Source of the DNA: Idiomarina seosinensis
GTDB lineage: Bacteria; Pseudomonadota; Gammaproteobacteria; Enterobacterales; Alteromonadaceae
Direction of reading: 5' to 3'
Length of the DNA: 64,000 nucleotides
NCBI RefSeq assembly: GCF_003987275.1
Contig: NZ_PIQF01000001.1
Location: 558,001 to 622,000 of the forward strand
The notes under the pieces are model-generated. The model was not told the DNA's origin and searched no databases. It worked only from the letters and a program-made list of their open reading frames with translations. This document shows positions 39,176-47,971 of this stretch, piece after piece. Made by a program: the position numbers and the translations under genes. Position 1 is the first letter of the stretch. Each line of letters begins with the position of its first letter.

Positions 39176-40453
39176 ATGCAAGTTAATACTGCTGAACAAG
39201 CATTATCAATTTTAGAAAACGACGATGTAATTTGGTGTCAGTCGATGGCCGCAACCCCTTACAAGCTACTTGAGGGACTGAAGAACGTTGCCCGACAACG
39301 TAAGAACTTAACCTTATTACAATTGCATACTGAATATAGCGAACCGTTAGCCGACCCGGAATTAGATGGACACTTAAGGCAACGCGCGTTTTTTGTCGGC
39401 GCGTCGACGCGCAAAGCTGTTAATGATGGTTTTGCCGACTATGTTCCAATATTCTTGTCGGAAATCCCCAAATTATTTCGCTCGGGCGAACAGCCTTTGG
39501 ATGCCGCCATTATTCAGGTTTCTGCTCCCGATAAACATGGTAATTGCAGCTTGGGTATTTCGGTAGAAGCAACGCGAGCAGCTCTGCAGGTCGCCAAAAA
39601 AGTGATTGCCTGGATTAATCCTAAAATGCCACGAACGCATGGCGACGCATTGGTACCGCTAGCCAAGTTTGATCGCTATTTCGAGCAGGAAGCGGAATTG
39701 CCTCAGCACTGGCAGCCGGTGCAAAACCCGGTAACGCAAAAAATTGGTGAGCAAGTGGCTAGCCTGATTGATGACGGCGACTGCTTACAAATGGGGATCG
39801 GCGCGATCCCGGATGCGACGTTAGGTTGTTTGGGTAATCACCGTGACCTCGGGATTCATACCGAAATGTTTTCCGATGGTGTGCTACCACTGGTCGAGAA
39901 GGGCGTAATCAATAACTCGCGTAAAGTAAAACATCGCGGCCGCATCGTAACGACTTTTGCTATGGGTTCGCAAAAACTTTATGACTTTGTCGATGACAAT
40001 CAGGAAGTATTCTTTCTTGATGTCGAATACACCAACGATACGGCGGTTATTCGGCAAAACAAACAGGTCATGTCGATTAATAGTGCACTGCAGGTCGATT
40101 TAAGCGGTCAGGTTTGTGCTGACTCGATCGGTACCAAGATATATTCCGGGGTCGGCGGACAGATGGACTTCGTCCGTGGTGCTAGTTTATCAGAAGGTGG
40201 GCGCTCAGTAATTGCATTACCGTCAACCGCATGCGGTGGTGAAGTGTCGCGGATCAGTTCATTGCTGACGCCAGGAGCTGGCGTTGTTACCACGCGTGCT
40301 CATGTACATTATATTGTCACTGAACACGGTATTGCTAATTTACGGGCAAAAAGTATGACCGAACGGGCCCGTGCTTTAATCAATGTTGCGGCACCACAGT
40401 TTCGTGAGGCGCTTGCCAGCCAGGCGTACAAAGATTGGGGCCTTAAAGTCTAG
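39176..40453 (+). CDS. Acetyl-CoA hydrolase / 4-hydroxybutyrate CoA-transferase family
   Basis: 425 residues of the class I CoA-transferase Cat2-like family. Marks: QVSAPDKHGNCSLGISVEATRAA, QMGIGAIPDATL, GVGGQMDFVRGASLSEGGRS, and TEHGIANLRAKSMTERARAL. It would move CoA between acetyl-CoA and short-chain acids. Without context the acceptor acid is unclear. An AGGA site precedes the ATG. Confidence 0.88.
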   Translation: MQVNTAEQALSILENDDVIWCQSMAATPYKLLEGLKNVARQRKNLTLLQLHTEYSEPLADPELDGHLRQRAFFVGASTRKAVNDGFADYVPIFLSEIPKLFRSGEQPLDAAIIQVSAPDKHGNCSLGISVEATRAALQVAKKVIAWINPKMPRTHGDALVPLAKFDRYFEQEAELPQHWQPVQNPVTQKIGEQVASLIDDGDCLQMGIGAIPDATLGCLGNHRDLGIHTEMFSDGVLPLVEKGVINNSRKVKHRGRIVTTFAMGSQKLYDFVDDNQEVFFLDVEYTNDTAVIRQNKQVMSINSALQVDLSGQVCADSIGTKIYSGVGGQMDFVRGASLSEGGRSVIALPSTACGGEVSRISSLLTPGAGVVTTRAHVHYIVTEHGIANLRAKSMTERARALINVAAPQFREALASQAYKDWGLKV

Positions 40454-41293
40454 CTATTTGGGCCGGCTCTCGCCCAGCCACTTATCGAGTGTTTGCTGAA
40501 AGGTGCTATCTGCTCTTAACGAGTCAATAGCACCATTTAGTTTTTGCGCTGCTTTTTTACCCCAGGCATTATTACTACAGCCAATAGCGCCCTCGATAAT
40601 ATTGCCCTGATGCTCTTGAATCGGAATAAACACCAGCTGTTCGTCGATGTGCGGATGTGTTTCCTCGTAATAACGTTTAATCATCCGGTAGTCGATGGTG
40701 TAGTCAACACGGCGATTCAATAGCATGGTCATCAAGTTAATGTGAGCGTTATCACCCGTTACAATGCGATAGTTTTCTTGACCAATAAGATATTCTTCTA
40801 ACAGGGGCTGTAACTTTCCGTAACGACGTTCTATGGGGTGAGCAAAACGTAGTTGTTGATCACCGACTAGCGCAGCAAAGGACGCAGGGTTGCCATAACG
40901 CTGAGTAATTAACTGTGCCGCATCCGCATGCGCGATAATTCCATGCGGTGGGTAAAGATGAGTGGTATCGGTATAGTTAAATTCAGCATTGTAGCTAGCG
41001 CGCTTAATCAAGCACGGAAAGCATAGATTTTTTTCTCGTTTCATTAACAAGGTAATTCGGCGTGGCGGTAGGCGACGAATAGTATGAGATACATCGGTAA
41101 GTTGTTGTTGCATTTTATTAACTAAAACATCACAAAAACCTTCGCCAGTATTTTCGCCATCGACAATAAAAAAGGGAGGGTAAGCGTTAACTGCCCAAAT
41201 CACTTCTTCCAGCTGTTTTTCATCAGCTTGTGCCCGCTGAGAATAAGCGGCAGCGAATACGGCAAACACCAAAATAAACCACAATTTTTGCAT
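40454..41293 (-). CDS. Periplasmic solute-binding-like protein (TIGR02285 type)
   Basis: 279 residues with a signal peptide (FILVFAVFAAAYSQRAQA) and a type 2 periplasmic-binding-protein fold (WAVNAYPPFFIVDGENTGEGFCD start). No transporter genes are adjacent, so it may be a sensor or orphan binding protein rather than an ABC component. A truncated second copy lies immediately upstream in the transcript (41310-41840); the two share motifs such as LLTMxxxNRVDYTxDY and GAIGCxxNxWGK. Confidence 0.75.
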   Translation of the reverse strand: MQKLWFILVFAVFAAAYSQRAQADEKQLEEVIWAVNAYPPFFIVDGENTGEGFCDVLVNKMQQQLTDVSHTIRRLPPRRITLLMKREKNLCFPCLIKRASYNAEFNYTDTTHLYPPHGIIAHADAAQLITQRYGNPASFAALVGDQQLRFAHPIERRYGKLQPLLEEYLIGQENYRIVTGDNAHINLMTMLLNRRVDYTIDYRMIKRYYEETHPHIDEQLVFIPIQEHQGNIIEGAIGCSNNAWGKKAAQKLNGAIDSLRADSTFQQTLDKWLGESRPK

Positions 41294-41309
41294 TATCTTC
41301 TCCTACTGA

Positions 41310-41840
41310 CTATTCGTCTTTATCAACCAGCAAGCGGTCAGGACCTAACCAGAAATCCAGGCTTTTTAATAGCTTTGGATCTGCAGTTATTGCTTCAATA
41401 TTTCTATTAATATGCTCGATAGCACGTTTCCCCCAAGGGTTACGTGCACAGCCTATTGCACCGGTAATTGGCCGTTGGCCATATTCAATGATAGGAATAA
41501 ATGCCAGTAAGGCCTGCTTGTTGGGGGGAGATAATTTGTTATAAAAGTTAATCATAAATTGGTAGTCGACAGTGTAATCAACGCGGTTGCTAATAATCAT
41601 GGTCAGTAAATTAAATAAGGCATTTTGGCCAAAGATAGTCCGGTGCTTGGGGCCATCAATCGGGTAGTCGTCAAGTGTTGGCTGAATATCGCCGTATTTT
41701 CTTCCACTTGGCTGAGCAAGTTTTAACTCAGTCCCGGCAGCTAGTTGCTGGAAGCTTATTGGAGAACCATATTGCTTAACCAGCTTTTGTGCGAGTTCAG
41801 AGAGGGTAAAAATGTTGCATAACCACACTTTTAATCGCAT
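41310..41840 (-). pseudogene. N-terminally truncated paralogue of the adjacent solute-binding-like protein
   Basis: 176 residues aligning with the last ~160 residues of the 40454-41293 protein (LVKQYGSPISF ... RKYGDIQPTLDDYPI ... LLTMIISNRVDYTVDYQF ... GAIGCARNPWGKRA). It lacks the signal peptide and first half of the fold, and the missing half is not found upstream in any frame. An AGGATA sequence before the ATG may allow expression. Most simply, a tandem duplicate that has lost its 5' part. Confidence 0.65.
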
Positions 41841-41938
41841 CAGTGATATCCTACCTAAGAGTGTTAAAATGAATTATTATTTACAAATAAACAACATAGT
41901 TATATATAACCTAATAATTGACAGGCAAACAAGGCTCT

Positions 41939-42451
41939 ATGCACGTTATTTTTAATCATGGCAAAGAAAGTGGCCCCTGGGGCACAAAAATTAAGGCACT
42001 GGCAGCAGCTGCCAGAGAACTCGATTGCACTGTGGGAAGTATTGATTATCAAGGCCAAATGGATGTCGATAAGAGAGTTGAAACCTTACTCGAAGCGGTC
42101 ACCGATAGTAGTGACGACGATATTTTCCTGGTCGGCTCCAGTATGGGCGGTTACGTCGCAACGGCGGTAGCTGGTCAAGTTGAGTGTAAGGGGTTATTTG
42201 TCTTAGCACCGGCCTATTATTTAGGTGGCAATGTCGACTTTGACAGCGTTACCGTTAACTGTGAAACGCACATTGTTCATGGTTGGCACGATGATATTGT
42301 TCCGGTTGAAAATAGCTGGCGCTTCGCTAACCGAACCAAAGCCAATTTATATCTGGTTAATGATGACCACAGGTTGATCGAAACGCTGGACGATAGCGTT
42401 AAATGGTTTAAGCAGGTGTTATCCCAAGCCCAACGTAAAGCTAGAGGTTAG
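41939..42451 (+). CDS. Alpha/beta hydrolase of the RBBP9/YdeN-like or YqiA-like type
   Basis: About 170 residues: a compact hydrolase. Ser nucleophile in GSSMGGYVA (about residue 71), Asp in GWHDDIVP and His in DDHRLIE complete the triad; the opening is IFNHGKESGPWG. The ATG at 41939 is chosen because AAGG lies just before it. First gene of a tight run (2-20 base gaps) with the HIT, heme oxygenase, phytochrome and Fic-like genes. Substrate unknown. Confidence 0.8.
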   Translation: MHVIFNHGKESGPWGTKIKALAAAARELDCTVGSIDYQGQMDVDKRVETLLEAVTDSSDDDIFLVGSSMGGYVATAVAGQVECKGLFVLAPAYYLGGNVDFDSVTVNCETHIVHGWHDDIVPVENSWRFANRTKANLYLVNDDHRLIETLDDSVKWFKQVLSQAQRKARG

Positions 42452-42453
42452 CG

Positions 42454-42873
42454 ATGAGTGACAACGAAAATAACTTTGAGATTCACCCGCAGCTTGCGCA
42501 GGACAGCATTCATTTAATCGACTGGCCGCTATCCGAGGTGCGCGTTATAAATGATGCTAATTATCCGTGGTTTATTCTGGTGCCAAGAATAAATGGAGTT
42601 GCTGAAATTATTGAGTTATCAGAACAAGAACAGCAACAACTTTGGCATGAAAGTAGCTTTCTGAGCCATTGGCTGAAGGCAGAGTATCGTCCTGACAAAC
42701 TGAATATCGCAGCGCTGGGTAACGTGGTGCCGCAGTTACACGTACACCATATCGCGCGTTTTAAAACCGATGTTGCCTGGCCCGATCCCGTTTGGGGAAA
42801 AGTGGCGCCACAACCATTAGCCGAAGACCGAGTTGTTCGGTTACGGGACATGTTTCGTGAATTAAGTCTATAG
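42454..42873 (+). CDS. HIT-domain protein
   Basis: 139 residues of the gammaproteobacterial HIT subgroup that ends its motif with QLHVHHIARF followed by DVAWPDPVWG. The domain hydrolyses nucleotidyl phosphoramidates or similar nucleotides. It starts two bases after the hydrolase stop, so it is translationally linked. Distinct from the HinT-type protein at 8945-9313. Confidence 0.82.
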   Translation: MSDNENNFEIHPQLAQDSIHLIDWPLSEVRVINDANYPWFILVPRINGVAEIIELSEQEQQQLWHESSFLSHWLKAEYRPDKLNIAALGNVVPQLHVHHIARFKTDVAWPDPVWGKVAPQPLAEDRVVRLRDMFRELSL

Positions 42874-42888
42874 TTGTCGTAACCTTTT

Positions 42889-43455
42889 ATGAATAAAAAC
42901 AATATATTGGAACAGTTGCGCGCAGCAACAGCGTCATTGCATGATCAAGTTGAGCAGTTACCGGACATGAGTCGGTTAATGTCACCCAAAGTAACGGATG
43001 ACGATTATCTTATTGCGTTGCTCAGGCTTCGCAGACTATTTTGGGCATTAGAACCCACGCTATCGAAGCATTTTTTTGATCTAAATCGTGGTGATTACTG
43101 TTATTTGCCAAGAATGAAAGCTCTGAATGATGATATTAACTGTCTTAGCGGCTCCCGCCCAACAGAGTCAGTGGAGCCCCTGAAACTTGGCTATTATCAA
43201 GCTATTGGTGCTGCATACGTAGTCGAGGGTGCTACCATGGGTGGAAAGGTACTAGCCAAACGTTTGAGTCAGACGCTAAATCGTAGTCAAACCAACGGCT
43301 TAAAATTTTTTAATTTTCATCGTAAAGGGACTCGCTCACTGTTTATTAGTTGGTTGCAACAGCTCGAACTAGAAGCCCAGCAGATAAATTGGATAGTAGA
43401 AGGCGCAACGACCAGCTTTCGGGTACTGTTAGATGGCTGTAAAAATCAACGATAA
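42889..43455 (+). CDS. bphO: Bacterial heme oxygenase
   Basis: 188 residues of the HemO/BphO fold. The heme-ligating His is in ASLHDQVEQ near residue 18, and the distal-helix Gly region is GAAYVVEGATMGGKVLAK. It oxidises heme to biliverdin, the chromophore needed by the phytochrome that starts 12 bases downstream. This gene pair is the classic bphO-bphP arrangement. Confidence 0.9.
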   Translation: MNKNNILEQLRAATASLHDQVEQLPDMSRLMSPKVTDDDYLIALLRLRRLFWALEPTLSKHFFDLNRGDYCYLPRMKALNDDINCLSGSRPTESVEPLKLGYYQAIGAAYVVEGATMGGKVLAKRLSQTLNRSQTNGLKFFNFHRKGTRSLFISWLQQLELEAQQINWIVEGATTSFRVLLDGCKNQR

Positions 43456-43467
43456 AGGAGCTTACGT

Positions 43468-45543
43468 TTGAATACTGAGCAACAGTTTGACCTTTCAGAA
43501 GCCATGGAGAACTGTGCCAAAGAGCCAATACATATCCCAGGTGCTGTGCAACCGCACGGAGCCTTGCTGGCGCTCGATCACAAACTGAAAAACGTGATTG
43601 TTGCCAGCAAAAGTAGCGTCTCCTTTTTTGACTGTGAGCTTTCCCAAATTTTTTCTCAGCCCCTTGAGCAATGGGCGCCGGAAAAGATGCTGGGTTTGCT
43701 AAAACGGTCGTTTAAAAGGCTCACTAAGGGTAGACACACAGATTACTTCGAAGTCGCAGTGCCAGGAATTGAAAACACTCATTGCTTCTGCACGGTCTAC
43801 AAGGCAAATAACCTGCTGGTGTTGGAAATAGAACCTGTTTACGTCCAACTGGCGGGTGATTTCACCGCAACGGTCCGACGTCAGTTTGATCAGTTAACAC
43901 AGGTAAAAAGCGAACGGCAAACACTCGAACAACTGGTTAAAAGTGCGGCTGCTATTAGTAACTACGATCGAACATTGGTGTATAAGTTTGATGCTGACTG
44001 GAATGGTGAAGTGGTTGCCGAGCACTTAAAAGAATCATCCTTGAATAGTTATCTTGGACAACACTTTCCAGCCAGTGATATTCCTCCGCAAGTAAGAGCA
44101 ATGTATAGCGCTAATGCGGTGAGGAAAATAGTGGCCGCCGACGCAGAATCCAGTCAGTTGGTACAAAATCCTAATGTAGAAACCCCGCTGGAAGCAATCG
44201 ATTTAAGCCCAGGAACGTTACGAGCAGTTTCTCCGATACACGCAAATTACATGCAGAATATGGGCGTATGTCGCTCGCTATCGGTCGCTATTTTCGATGA
44301 GAATAAACTTTGGGGCCTACTGTCGTGCCACGGAACTCAGCCTGCACGGACGACACCCTACCAGCAACATGCTTTACACTCTTTGGTACTAATGGCCAGT
44401 CAACGGCTAATGTTGCAAAGACAGTATCAGTCACAACGGTTTTTTGATTCAGTTGAGGAAAGCCGTAAGGCATTGCTTGATCCCGATAAAGAGATCATGC
44501 CGCCAAAACAATTACTATCAAGCCAAGGCAAGCAGTGGTTGGATCTTTTCGATGTTAACTGTGTGGCGCTTGTGCACGGTAACGAAGTGAGCCAAGTGGG
44601 CGATAAGGCTGATCGTAAAAATATAATGGAGCTGGCGAATTGGCTAAGGAAAAACCATTGGGTTACCGGGTTATATTCCACCCGCGAGTTAGGCGCCTCA
44701 AGCTGCAAGGAGTTTTTAAAAGGCACTAAATTCTGCGGTATGCTTGCAGTATCAATGCCCTATGAAAGAGAGCTTAATGGCTGGCTTATCCTACTGCGAC
44801 ATGAAGCTGTCGAAGTTCGCGACTGGGCAGGGCGTCCTGAAAAATCCGAGGTTCAGGAATACCAGGGCAAGACGGTGCTATCGCCGCGCCAGTCGTTTGA
44901 TAAATTCCAGCAACAAATAGAAGGGCGCTCATTTGAATGGACGCCGGAGCAAAAACAAGCCGCACGAACTCTCGCTGAAGATTTAGCAATTGGTGCTTCG
45001 GCCTATCAGATTGAGCAACTTAACGAGCAGTTGCAAAAGGCCAATGACCGACTAGAACATTTAATCCACACAGATGCCTTAACACAATTGTGGAACCGAT
45101 ATCACATGGAGCAGACGCTGGATGAAGAGATTGCCCGTAGTGAACGGCATGACCATCCACTCAGCGTTATTATTTTTGATATTGATAACTTTAAAGACAT
45201 TAATGACAGCTATGGGCATGAGGTTGGTGACGACGTATTGAAAGGCATTAGTCGCGCATTAGCAGCTGAAATGAGAACCTCTGACTCATTGGGACGCTGG
45301 GGCGGCGAGGAATTTCTGGTCATTGCCAAAGAATCAACGTTATCTGACAGTACGCAGTTAGCTGAACGTTTGCGTGAGCGATTAGAAAGTATTGAGTTTG
45401 ACAAGGTCGGTGTGGTCACGGCAAGCTTTGGTTTAGCAGAATTTAGCCATGGTGAAACGCGTAATGATTTAGTACGAAACGCGGATAGCGCTTTATATGA
45501 AGCAAAAGATCAAGGGCGCAACCAAGTTCAATCTGCTGACTAG
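43468..45543 (+). CDS. bphP: Bacteriophytochrome-diguanylate cyclase (PAS-GAF-PHY-GGDEF)
   Basis: A 691-residue red/far-red photoreceptor. Biliverdin-binding Cys16 lies in ENCAKEPIHIPG before the PAS domain, the GAF chromophore loop is FPASDIPPQVR (about residue 200), and the PHY tongue has PRQSF near 473. A coiled-coil signalling helix (~510-530) leads to the GGDEF domain with an active GGEEF (612-616) and an RTSD product-inhibition site (603-606). Light would therefore set c-di-GMP synthesis. The TTG start at 43468 follows AAAGGAG by 6 bases. Placed directly after bphO. Confidence 0.93.
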   Translation: MNTEQQFDLSEAMENCAKEPIHIPGAVQPHGALLALDHKLKNVIVASKSSVSFFDCELSQIFSQPLEQWAPEKMLGLLKRSFKRLTKGRHTDYFEVAVPGIENTHCFCTVYKANNLLVLEIEPVYVQLAGDFTATVRRQFDQLTQVKSERQTLEQLVKSAAAISNYDRTLVYKFDADWNGEVVAEHLKESSLNSYLGQHFPASDIPPQVRAMYSANAVRKIVAADAESSQLVQNPNVETPLEAIDLSPGTLRAVSPIHANYMQNMGVCRSLSVAIFDENKLWGLLSCHGTQPARTTPYQQHALHSLVLMASQRLMLQRQYQSQRFFDSVEESRKALLDPDKEIMPPKQLLSSQGKQWLDLFDVNCVALVHGNEVSQVGDKADRKNIMELANWLRKNHWVTGLYSTRELGASSCKEFLKGTKFCGMLAVSMPYERELNGWLILLRHEAVEVRDWAGRPEKSEVQEYQGKTVLSPRQSFDKFQQQIEGRSFEWTPEQKQAARTLAEDLAIGASAYQIEQLNEQLQKANDRLEHLIHTDALTQLWNRYHMEQTLDEEIARSERHDHPLSVIIFDIDNFKDINDSYGHEVGDDVLKGISRALAAEMRTSDSLGRWGGEEFLVIAKESTLSDSTQLAERLRERLESIEFDKVGVVTASFGLAEFSHGETRNDLVRNADSALYEAKDQGRNQVQSAD

Positions 45544-45562
45544 CAACGCCGGAGCCTAATAG

Positions 45563-46561
45563 ATGCCTTTATCCAACCAAATAATCACCGTTTCGCCAAT
45601 TCTAAGCCGGCTGGCGGAAGTCTGTGAAAAAATCGGCTATTGGGAAGCATTACTAGGTAGTCATTCAGACTTTTCTGAAAGTGAGTTGCTTGAGCAAAAA
45701 GGGCAAGCCAGCCTGGCCTTCGATAACCTTACGGAACCTGCTTTAGAGCAACGCTTATTATCGTTGTATCACTCTATTGCAAATACCAATTTAACCAGTG
45801 ATAGGGATATTAAAAACACTCATAACAAGTTATTGCAGGATCACTTTTCGCAAGCGGGGAGTTATCGTAGTACAGGTATGGGGTTTTATCGGGATAATAA
45901 ACTGGTGCATATGACGGCAGGTGCCAACCAAGCGGCTAAATTAACGCGTCAGCTGCTACTGACGTTGAACGATAATGAACATCATCCGTTGCTGCAAGCG
46001 GTTAACTTCCTATACGAATTTGAGTTTATTCAGCCTTTTGCTCAAGCCAATGGCTGTTTGGGCCGACTCTGGTTTACGGGTCTGTTACAACAATGGAAAC
46101 CGTTTTTATTAATACTCCCGTTTGAACAACAGCTGCTTAAACAACAGCATAGCTATTATGCGACGTTAAAAAAATCCGTTAGTGACAATGACAGCAATCG
46201 TTTCATTTCGTTTCTGTTGGAGCAAATCCAGCATTGTGTTGAACAAATGATTGAGAGTACTCCGAACCAAAAAGTGACCGAGAGTTCGGATAAAAGCCCC
46301 CAGCTCAACGCCGAACTAGAGCTTCCTGAAGGTTCGGAGAATAGGCCAACACGAGAAAAATTATTGTTGTTACTTGAACAGCAACCACAGTGGAGTGCTG
46401 CTCGTGCGGCAGAGGTACTGGGGATTTCGGCAAGAGCCGTTGAAAAGCATATCTCGCGGCTAAAACGAGATGGCTTATTGGATCGAGAAGGCTCGGCGCG
46501 CGCTGGGCGCTGGCGTGTTACTCGTAAATCGACCCAGCAGCTGTCTCTACCGGAATACTAA
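45563..46561 (+). CDS. Fic-fold protein with degenerate active site and C-terminal winged helix
   Basis: 332 residues. The N-terminal part resembles DUF4172/Fic proteins; the Fic core is recognisable at about residues 153-172, but HPFxDGNGRxGR is replaced by QPFAQANGCLGR. The catalytic His is Gln, and the acidic residue, one Gly and the Arg of GNGR are changed. Adenylylation activity is therefore unlikely. Residues ~265-315 form a winged helix (WSAARAAEVLGISARAVEKH), suggesting a DNA-binding regulator. It follows the phytochrome gene by 19 bases in the same run and overlaps the convergent nuclease gene by 44 bases. Confidence 0.8.
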   Translation: MPLSNQIITVSPILSRLAEVCEKIGYWEALLGSHSDFSESELLEQKGQASLAFDNLTEPALEQRLLSLYHSIANTNLTSDRDIKNTHNKLLQDHFSQAGSYRSTGMGFYRDNKLVHMTAGANQAAKLTRQLLLTLNDNEHHPLLQAVNFLYEFEFIQPFAQANGCLGRLWFTGLLQQWKPFLLILPFEQQLLKQQHSYYATLKKSVSDNDSNRFISFLLEQIQHCVEQMIESTPNQKVTESSDKSPQLNAELELPEGSENRPTREKLLLLLEQQPQWSAARAAEVLGISARAVEKHISRLKRDGLLDREGSARAGRWRVTRKSTQQLSLPEY

Positions 46562-47873
46562 ACCGCTGGTAAATCTTCTCAGCCAGTTGCGCCTGGGCAT
46601 CGTATTCACCATGGATTAAACGGACGCGCTTAACAGGTGATTGTGATGAGCCAATAAAATCCAGTAGCTCCTGTTGATCCGCATGAGCTGAGTAACCGCC
46701 AAGGGTATGAATCTGAGCCTTAATATCGATCCGCTCGCCTCCCAGTATGACGTAACCACCTTCTGGCCCGTACCTCTGAATATCTCTTCCTGCAGTTCCT
46801 TTCGCCTGGTAGCCAACAAAAAGAACGTCGGTGCGGCGGTCCGGTAGTAGCGCTTTTAAATAATTGACAATACGACCACCTGAACACATTCCGCTAGCAG
46901 CGATGATGATGACAGGCTCAGAGGTGGAGCGAATACGGTTAACCAGCTCTAAATGCGTACTGTGCTGTTGCACTGTATGACAATGGTTAAAATCTAACGG
47001 GTGACGGCCCTCCTTAAGCCGGGCTTTTGCTTGTTCATCCCAAAGCTGACTCAGTTCGCCATAGACCTCGTTAAATTCCGCTGCCAACGGAGAGTCGATT
47101 ACCACCTCCGGAAAGTTGTGGGTTTGGGCAACTTCAAGTTCGTGCCAAATCGCTTCCAGCTCGTACAACAGTTCCTGAGTACGACCGATACTAAAAGCTG
47201 GTATTAGCACGGCGCCACGATCTTCAATACATCGGCTAATAATAGATTTTAACCGCTGTTGCCGGTGCTTTCGCGACTCGTGCAGACGATTACCATAGGT
47301 ACTTTCTAATAGCAATAAATCGGCACCATCTAAAGTGTCCGGGTCTGGCAACAGCGGCGTTCCGCGGCAACCGATATCACCCGAAAAAACAACGCGTTGA
47401 TGATCGTCGATACTGCATTCGATAAAAGCCGACCCCATAATGTGTCCGGCATTTTTAAAGCGAACTTTTAAGTGTTGAGACAAACCGAGCCACTGATCGT
47501 AGGCAACCGGCATTAGTTGTTGTTGCAGCTGGCTAAGAACTCCTTCAATGAGTTCAGCATTTCGGGTAATCCCGACCTTTATCGCATCAGCGATGACCAG
47601 CGGTAACAAACGCGCCGTGGCCTGGGTACACACAATAGGGCCTTTAAAGCCGGCCGCCAATAAATAAGGAATTCGGCCGACATGGTCCAGGTGACAGTGG
47701 GTTACTAATAGAGCCTTAATGTCTGCGCTGTAAAAATCGACTTCAGGCGGTTGAGATTGCTGCTCGCCCTGCATCAGCCCGCAATCGATTAGGTACGACT
47801 CTGTTGCCGATAGCTGTAATTGATGACAAGAGCCCGTTACTTGATTAAAGCCGCCGTGATGGATAATGTTCAC
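46518..47873 (-). CDS. Metallo-beta-lactamase/beta-CASP RNase (CPSF-like)
   Basis: About 451 residues from GTG 47873. Motif 2 is THCHLDHVGRIP, motif 3/4 region is SGDIG, the beta-CASP part carries SGMCSGGRIVNYL and GYQAKGTAGRDI, and the C-terminal His motif is GGYSAHADQQEL. The family includes RNases and DNA-repair nucleases; this bacterial type acts probably on RNA. An ideal GGAGGTG site 5 bases before the GTG decides the start; a longer frame to 48014 would run into the divergent gene. Confidence 0.88.
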   Translation of the reverse strand: MNIIHHGGFNQVTGSCHQLQLSATESYLIDCGLMQGEQQSQPPEVDFYSADIKALLVTHCHLDHVGRIPYLLAAGFKGPIVCTQATARLLPLVIADAIKVGITRNAELIEGVLSQLQQQLMPVAYDQWLGLSQHLKVRFKNAGHIMGSAFIECSIDDHQRVVFSGDIGCRGTPLLPDPDTLDGADLLLLESTYGNRLHESRKHRQQRLKSIISRCIEDRGAVLIPAFSIGRTQELLYELEAIWHELEVAQTHNFPEVVIDSPLAAEFNEVYGELSQLWDEQAKARLKEGRHPLDFNHCHTVQQHSTHLELVNRIRSTSEPVIIIAASGMCSGGRIVNYLKALLPDRRTDVLFVGYQAKGTAGRDIQRYGPEGGYVILGGERIDIKAQIHTLGGYSAHADQQELLDFIGSSQSPVKRVRLIHGEYDAQAQLAEKIYQRFSIPVETAAGSIYE

Positions 47874-47971
47874 TAAGTCACCTCCGCTGTGTGTAGGAGA
47901 TAAGTTGGCACAGACAGTTGCTTTGTAGCAAGCTGGCAAAGCGGAAATTTTTGTAGGAAAGGAACCACTGA

